9,883 bases of DNA from NCBI GenBank assembly GCA_001766965.1, contig MEKM01000117.1, forward strand, positions 1 through 9,883, written 5' to 3'. The stretch comes from Acidobacteria bacterium RIFCSPHIGHO2_01_FULL_67_28. Its GTDB lineage: Bacteria; Acidobacteriota; Terriglobia; Acidiferrales; 2-02-FULL-67-57. Positions 5,629-9,883 of the stretch are shown here, one piece after another; the stretch's first letter is position 1; every line of letters begins with the position of its first letter. The notes beneath the pieces are model-generated. The model saw nothing but the letters and a program-made list of their open reading frames with translations, made no database searches and had not been told where the DNA came from. A program made the position numbers and the translations under genes.

Positions 5629-7572
5629 ATGGCTATGGACTTGGCGGGGCCTCTACTCGGCCTTCTTCTGCTGGGTCTCCTCCTAGCAATCCCCATCCTC
5701 GCCATCAGCGCTTTCCTGCGCGTGCGACGATTGGAGCGTAAAGCCTCCGGGGCCGCGCCCGAAGAGTCCGGAGCCACGGCAAGAGTAGGAGTGTTGGAAG
5801 AACGGCTAGCTGAATGGGAGGCACGCTGGAGGTCGCTCGAGCAGCGGCTGTGGGCCGTGGAAGAACAGTCGCGCGGTGTGGCTCCGCCTGCACCAGCGAA
5901 AGCCCCCGCGCCGGTCACACCTAAACCCCCGCCACCAGCGGTGCCCGCAGCACCTCCACTCCAACCGGTTGCCCCCGCGCCGACAGCGGCGCGGCCCCGC
6001 CCGACCGGGCTCGACCTAGAAACGCTGATTGCCGGGCGCTGGCTGAACCGCATCGGCATCCTCGCCCTGCTGCTGGCGGTCGCCTTCTTCCTCAAGTACG
6101 CCTTCGACAACGACTGGGTAGGCGAGCGCGGGCGGGTGGCCATTGGGCTGCTGTGCGGCAGCGGCCTGCTGGTCTACAGCGAGTGGCTGCGGCGGCGTGG
6201 CTACCGCTACTTCTCGGAGGGGATTGCCGGGCTGGGCGCCGGTGTGCTCTACCTCTCCCTGTACGCAGGCTGGAGTTTCTACCACCTCTTTCCCCAGGCC
6301 GCAGCTTTCGCCGGGATGGTGGTGGTGACGGCAGCTATGGTGGCGGTGGCACTGGGGCGCGACTGCCAGCGCCTCGCGCTGGTGGCGCTGGTGGGCGGCT
6401 TCCTGACGCCAATCCTGCTAAGCACCGGGAAAGACCAGCAGGTGGTGCTCTTCACTTACCTGGCGGTGCTTGACGCCGGTCTGCTCGCGCTGGCCCGCTT
6501 CCGCCACTGGCGCAGCCTGGAGTTTCTCTCCTTCGTTGCCACGCAAGTCTATTTCTGGGGTTGGTACAGCTCTTTCTACAACGACGAGAAACTGGGCCGC
6601 ACGGCCGCTTTCGCGACCCTGTTCTTCCTTCTCTTCGCAGCGCTGCCGGTGGTGGGAAGCCGCCGAACGGGAACGCTGTTCCAGGGCCAAGGGATTCTCG
6701 TCCTGCTGAACGCCTTTTGGTTTCTCCTTGCTTTGCGGGCCATGCTCTGGCCGGAACGTCGCTGGGCGCTGACGCTGGCGGTGCTGGGACTGGCCGCGTG
6801 TCACCTAGGGATAGCCCAGACGGCCGCACGGCCGAAGGAGGGCGAGACCTCGCTGGTCCGGCTGCTCTTTGCCGGCCTCGCGCTCACTTTCGTCACCCTG
6901 GCCATCCCCATCCGCCTGGAGGGCAAGTGGATCACGATGGCCTGGGCGGTCGAAGGCGCGGTGCTGGTTTGGAGCAGCCTCCAATCCCGGGTGCGCTTCC
7001 TGCGTCACGCCGCAGCGGTGCTGTTCGGTCTGGTGCTCGTGCGGCTGCTCTTCTTTCCCATCCCGGCCGAGCGCTTCTTGCTGAACGCGCGCTTCGCCGC
7101 CTTCGCCGTGGCTATCGCCGCCGTGGCCTTCAGTCTGCTGGCGGCCAAGCGCCGCCCCGCCGCGGTGGAACCGGAGGCGAGACCGTTTTTCGCTCTCCTC
7201 GGAATCGGGGCCAACGTCCTGACCGTATGGGCGCTCTCGCTCGAGGCCTGGGACCTTTTCGGCCGCCAGCGTCCCGCCTGGGGGCTGGACTCGGAGCTGG
7301 CTCAACAACTAGCGTTGTCTCTGCTCTGGACCTTGTACGCTACCGGGCTCATCCTGTTCGGAGTGCGGCGGTCGGCGGTTCCTCTGCGCTGGCAGGGACT
7401 GCTGCTGCTGGGGTTGGCGGTGGCAAAGGTGTTTCTCTTCGACCTGTCGTTCCTGGAAAGGGTGTACCGGATCGCCTCGTTCCTCGCTCTGGGGGTGGTG
7501 CTCCTCGCGGTGTCGTTCCTGTATCAGAGGTCGCGGAGCTTGGCAGCAGACAAGCCGGAGGAAAAACCATGA
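5629..7572 (+). CDS. DUF2339 family polytopic membrane protein
   Basis: The product has 647 residues. An N-terminal hydrophobic helix (about 5-30) is followed by a charged helical, coiled-coil-like stretch (31-82) and a Pro/Ala-rich linker (about 84-126). The membrane core begins at DLETLIAGRWLNRIGILALLL (D129 onward), and the run GRWLNRIG (136-143) with the following FFLKYAFDNDW is the characteristic DUF2339 signature. The rest is a series of roughly fifteen hydrophobic segments to a basic C-terminus. The biochemical function of DUF2339 proteins is not established. Start choice is between ATG 5629 and ATG 5635; neither has a strong Shine-Dalgarno, so the start is uncertain by two codons. The stop overlaps the next gene's start (ATGA), indicating translational coupling with the DUF3999 protein and probably one membrane complex. 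Confidence 0.88.
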   Translation: MAMDLAGPLLGLLLLGLLLAIPILAISAFLRVRRLERKASGAAPEESGATARVGVLEERLAEWEARWRSLEQRLWAVEEQSRGVAPPAPAKAPAPVTPKPPPPAVPAAPPLQPVAPAPTAARPRPTGLDLETLIAGRWLNRIGILALLLAVAFFLKYAFDNDWVGERGRVAIGLLCGSGLLVYSEWLRRRGYRYFSEGIAGLGAGVLYLSLYAGWSFYHLFPQAAAFAGMVVVTAAMVAVALGRDCQRLALVALVGGFLTPILLSTGKDQQVVLFTYLAVLDAGLLALARFRHWRSLEFLSFVATQVYFWGWYSSFYNDEKLGRTAAFATLFFLLFAALPVVGSRRTGTLFQGQGILVLLNAFWFLLALRAMLWPERRWALTLAVLGLAACHLGIAQTAARPKEGETSLVRLLFAGLALTFVTLAIPIRLEGKWITMAWAVEGAVLVWSSLQSRVRFLRHAAAVLFGLVLVRLLFFPIPAERFLLNARFAAFAVAIAAVAFSLLAAKRRPAAVEPEARPFFALLGIGANVLTVWALSLEAWDLFGRQRPAWGLDSELAQQLALSLLWTLYATGLILFGVRRSAVPLRWQGLLLLGLAVAKVFLFDLSFLERVYRIASFLALGVVLLAVSFLYQRSRSLAADKPEEKP

Positions 7573-8822
7573 GCCGCGCGATGCTGGCGGCCTGGGGGCT
7601 GGCGCTGTTGGCCACAACAACCTTGCCCCCCGCCTGGAAGAACTGGCAATACTCGCGGGTGGTGGCAGTGGAGCCGACAGTAGAGCCACGGCTCGTGGGC
7701 GCCGTGATTCCGCCGGAGGTCTACGCCCGCGCCCGGCCCCACCTGGCCGACCTGCGGCTGATAGACGACCGCGGCACCGAAGTCCCTTACATCCTGCGCA
7801 TTCGCCAAGGGAAAGAGTCCCGCCAATGGCGCGAGGGCCGCGTGCAAGATACCGGCTTCTATCCAGGACGTTACACCCAAGCCGTGGTGGATGTGGGCTC
7901 CAGGCTGCCGCTGCATAATTGCCTGGAGGTCGAGACGGCGGAGAAGAACTTCTTTGCCTGGGTGGAATTGGCAGCGAGCGAAGACAGCCAAGACTGGCGG
8001 ATTGTCCGGGAGCGGGCGCCCATCTACCGCTTCGAAGAAAACGGACTGCCGGGCAACCAAAAGATCGCCTATCCGGTGACACATGCTCGCTACCTGCGGT
8101 TGCGCATTCTGGACGGGTCGCGCCCGTTCGCGGTGAAAACCTCGAGGGTGGCCCACGAGGTCGTGGAAGAACCGGAGCGCGCGCCCCTCGGGCCACGGCT
8201 CGTGCCCGACGCCGCCGCGCCTGCGCAGAGCCGCTGGGTGGCAGACCTAGGGGCCGCCGCCGTGCCGATCTCCGAGATACGCTTCGCGGTTGAGCAGCGC
8301 GAATTCCATCGCCCGGTGCAGGTGAGCGTCAGCCAAGATGGCCAGGCGTGGGACCTGGCGGGCACTGGAGAGATCTACCGTTACCAGGTCGCGCCCGGTG
8401 GCCCGCCCCAAGAGAGGCTGCGGGTCACATTCCCGGAGAGCAGCGGTCGTTACTGGCGCGTCGCCGTCTTCAACCGCAACGACGCGCCGCTGGCCCGCGT
8501 GGGACTCGAACTCTACGCCACACCCCGTCGCGTGGTGTGGCGGCAGGAGCCGGGGGCCACGTACCGATTGCTCTATGGCAACAGCCGTGTCAAGCCGCCG
8601 GAATACGAGCTGGCGCGCCTGACTGACCCCAAGGCGCTGGAGAGCCTTTTCGCAGCACGCTTGGCGGCGGAAGAGCTCAACCCTGGCTACCTCGACCCGC
8701 AGCCGTGGACGGAGCGCCACCCGGTGGTACTGTGGCTGGCCTTGGGGTTCGCCGTCGCCGTTCTCGCCCTTCTTTCCCTGCAAGCGCTGCGCAAGCCGAA
8801 CCCGCCGGCGCCGCCGGCTTGA
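7569..8822 (+). CDS. DUF3999 family exported, C-terminally anchored protein
   Basis: The product has 417 residues. ATG 7569 overlaps the DUF2339 stop by 4 bp and follows GGAGG about 7 nt upstream. The open frame extends far upstream (to 6561), but that part is antisense-like low-complexity sequence inside the DUF2339 gene. Residues 1-20 are a signal peptide, the bulk is beta-rich periplasmic sequence, and about 386-405 (VVLWLALGFAVAVLALLSL) is a C-terminal transmembrane helix with a basic, Pro-rich tail. Family assignment rests on this plan, the LRLIDDRGTEVPYIL segment and the position directly after a DUF2339 gene, a pairing I know from other bacteria. Two segments resemble each other: SEDSQDW...IYRF near 137-155 and SQDGQAW...IYRY near 255-273, each followed by RYLRLRIL or RYWRVAVF. 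This suggests two tandem galactose-binding-like beta sandwiches. Function is unknown, with carbohydrate or envelope binding possible. Confidence 0.8.
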   Translation: MSRAMLAAWGLALLATTTLPPAWKNWQYSRVVAVEPTVEPRLVGAVIPPEVYARARPHLADLRLIDDRGTEVPYILRIRQGKESRQWREGRVQDTGFYPGRYTQAVVDVGSRLPLHNCLEVETAEKNFFAWVELAASEDSQDWRIVRERAPIYRFEENGLPGNQKIAYPVTHARYLRLRILDGSRPFAVKTSRVAHEVVEEPERAPLGPRLVPDAAAPAQSRWVADLGAAAVPISEIRFAVEQREFHRPVQVSVSQDGQAWDLAGTGEIYRYQVAPGGPPQERLRVTFPESSGRYWRVAVFNRNDAPLARVGLELYATPRRVVWRQEPGATYRLLYGNSRVKPPEYELARLTDPKALESLFAARLAAEELNPGYLDPQPWTERHPVVLWLALGFAVAVLALLSLQALRKPNPPAPPA

Positions 8823-8856
8823 CCCCGGGAGTCGCGCCGCCGACAATGGCGCGGCG

Positions 8857-9883
8857 ATGGACACGGTTTCCACCGGGATCGGCGGGGCGCTGCTGGCCAA
8901 GGCGCTGCCCGAGGAGTGGCGCGGGCCGCGCGGCGTCTGGGCGGTGACGCTGGCGTCGGTTGTGCCCGACGCCGACGTCTTCGCCGACTTCCTCTCGAAC
9001 GACCCGCTGGCCGACCTGACCCAGCACCGCGGCTTCACCCATTCGCTCGTGGGGGTGGCGGTGATGGGGCCGCTCCTGGCGCTGCTGCTCTGGCGGTTCA
9101 CCCGCGACAAAAACTACAAACGCTTGCTCAGCCTGGTCATCTACGGCTTACTCTGGCACCTCTTCACGGACCTCGCCACTTCCTGGGGCACGATGGTCTT
9201 CTCCCCCTTCAACCGCGACCGCGTCGTCTGGGACTGGCTGTTCATCATCGACTTCGTTTTCACCGGCACGCTGCTTCTGCCGCAACTCTTGGCCTGGACC
9301 TATCGCGAGCGCGCCGGAGCGTTGCGCCGCGGCGGGCTGCTGTGGGCCCTGCTCGCCGCTTTCGCCGCGGTCCTCATCCGCTTCATCTCACCGTTCTTCG
9401 GCGCGGGCTTCCAATGGTGGCTGCTGGCGGTGCTGGCGGGAATCCTGGCGGCCATTTTCGCTGCTCCCGCCGTGCGCGGTTGGGGCTTTCGGCAGAGCCG
9501 CGCGACGTTCTGCCGGACCGGGGTGGCCGTCTTCGCCGCCTATATCGGCCTGTGCGTCGTCTCGCACGGGCTGGCCGTACGGCAGGTCGAGGGTTTTCTC
9601 TCCCGCGCCGAGCTGCGCCCGCGGGTCGAGGCGCTGGCTGCGATCCCGCAGCCGCTTTCGCCCTTCCGCTGGTCGGGACTCATCCTGACGAGCGACGGGG
9701 TCTACCAGGCTTGGTTCAGCGTGCTCGATGAGACGCCGCCGATCTATGCCTTCTTTCCCAGCGATCAGAACGCGTACGTGGCCAAAGCCCGGCAGCTCCC
9801 GACCGTGCAGACCTTCCTCTGGTTCGCGCGCTTTCCGGTGGCGCGCTACCGTCAGATGGGCAGCGAGCACATCGTGGATTGGG
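8857..9883 (+). CDS. YdjM/DUF457-type putative membrane metal-dependent hydrolase (C-terminus beyond window)
   Basis: The frame is open from ATG 8857 to the right edge, giving 342 codons without a stop. Family motifs are in the usual order: a Gly/Ala-rich N-terminal helix (MDTVSTGIGGALLAKALP), VVPDADVFADF (D38, D40), QHRGFTHSL (H57, T61, H62, S63) and LLWHLFTDLATSWGTMVFSPF (H101, D105, G111). These conserved Asp and His residues are the presumed metal ligands of the LexA-regulated, inner-membrane YdjM-like putative hydrolases. Several transmembrane helices separate them, and two more follow the SPF motif region before a soluble C-terminal domain (from about residue 250). Substrate is unknown. 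No in-frame start lies further upstream within reach and no clear Shine-Dalgarno is present. A 6-bp inverted repeat (8833-8838 with 8848-8853) sits just before the start. The gene is 34 bp after DUF3999 and may be co-transcribed with it. Confidence 0.85.
   Translation, partial: MDTVSTGIGGALLAKALPEEWRGPRGVWAVTLASVVPDADVFADFLSNDPLADLTQHRGFTHSLVGVAVMGPLLALLLWRFTRDKNYKRLLSLVIYGLLWHLFTDLATSWGTMVFSPFNRDRVVWDWLFIIDFVFTGTLLLPQLLAWTYRERAGALRRGGLLWALLAAFAAVLIRFISPFFGAGFQWWLLAVLAGILAAIFAAPAVRGWGFRQSRATFCRTGVAVFAAYIGLCVVSHGLAVRQVEGFLSRAELRPRVEALAAIPQPLSPFRWSGLILTSDGVYQAWFSVLDETPPIYAFFPSDQNAYVAKARQLPTVQTFLWFARFPVARYRQMGSEHIVDW

Noticed and set aside
6561..7568. Upstream extension of the DUF3999 frame within the DUF2339 gene
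   Set aside because: It lies wholly inside the DUF2339 coding region in another frame; the ATGA overlap with GGAGG and the signal peptide place the true start at 7569.
9388..9870. Minus-strand open frame of 160 codons near the right edge
   Set aside because: It is antisense to the YdjM-like gene, which has clear family motifs and hydrophobic helices.

Overview
The window is a GC-rich, densely coding stretch of bacterial chromosome. It most likely comes from the Acidobacteriota. The main pointer is two secreted proteins of the VWFA-related type that is abundant in that phylum, supported by a FecR-domain protein and large DUF membrane proteins. This placement is an inference from gene content, not a measured taxonomy. 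I see no tRNA, rRNA, CRISPR array, transposase or phage gene, and no gene-free stretch longer than about 210 bases.

Layout. (1) 1-942, minus: a secreted VWFA-like protein, cut by the left edge. (2) 943-1149: an intergenic region with a compact palindromic repeat (992-1084) and a TATAAT box. (3) 1150-2205, plus: selD, selenophosphate synthetase, whose catalytic Cys position is an in-frame UGA (1213-1215, Sec22) followed by a bacterial-SECIS-like hairpin. Simple ORF calling would lose the first 29 residues. (4) 2206-2333: an intergenic region with a perfect 16-bp ParB-binding palindrome (parS, 2265-2280). (5) 2334-3260, plus: a second secreted VWFA-like protein. (6) 3272-4345, minus: a membrane-anchored FecR domain fused to a TlpA-type thioredoxin domain in which both active-site cysteines are alanine. 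(7) 4514-5446, plus: a single-pass coiled-coil membrane protein of unknown function, followed by a strong intrinsic terminator (5470-5508). (8) 5629-7572 and 7569-8822, plus: a DUF2339 polytopic membrane protein and a DUF3999 secreted/anchored protein, translationally coupled by ATGA and preceded by a recognisable promoter. (9) 8857-9883, plus: a YdjM/DUF457-type putative membrane metal-dependent hydrolase, cut by the right edge.

How it fits together. Most genes are envelope proteins: five are secreted or anchored by one N-terminal segment and two are polytopic. selD is the exception, a cytosolic enzyme that makes the selenium donor for selenocysteine. Because it appears to be a selenoprotein itself, the host should encode SelA, SelB and tRNA-Sec elsewhere. 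The parS site suggests the segment lies in the origin-proximal part of the chromosome. The most notable items are the Sec-containing SelD with its hairpin, the parS site, the FecR-thioredoxin fusion with a dead redox centre, and the palindromic repeat upstream of selD. I found no convincing multi-gene defence or mobile system.
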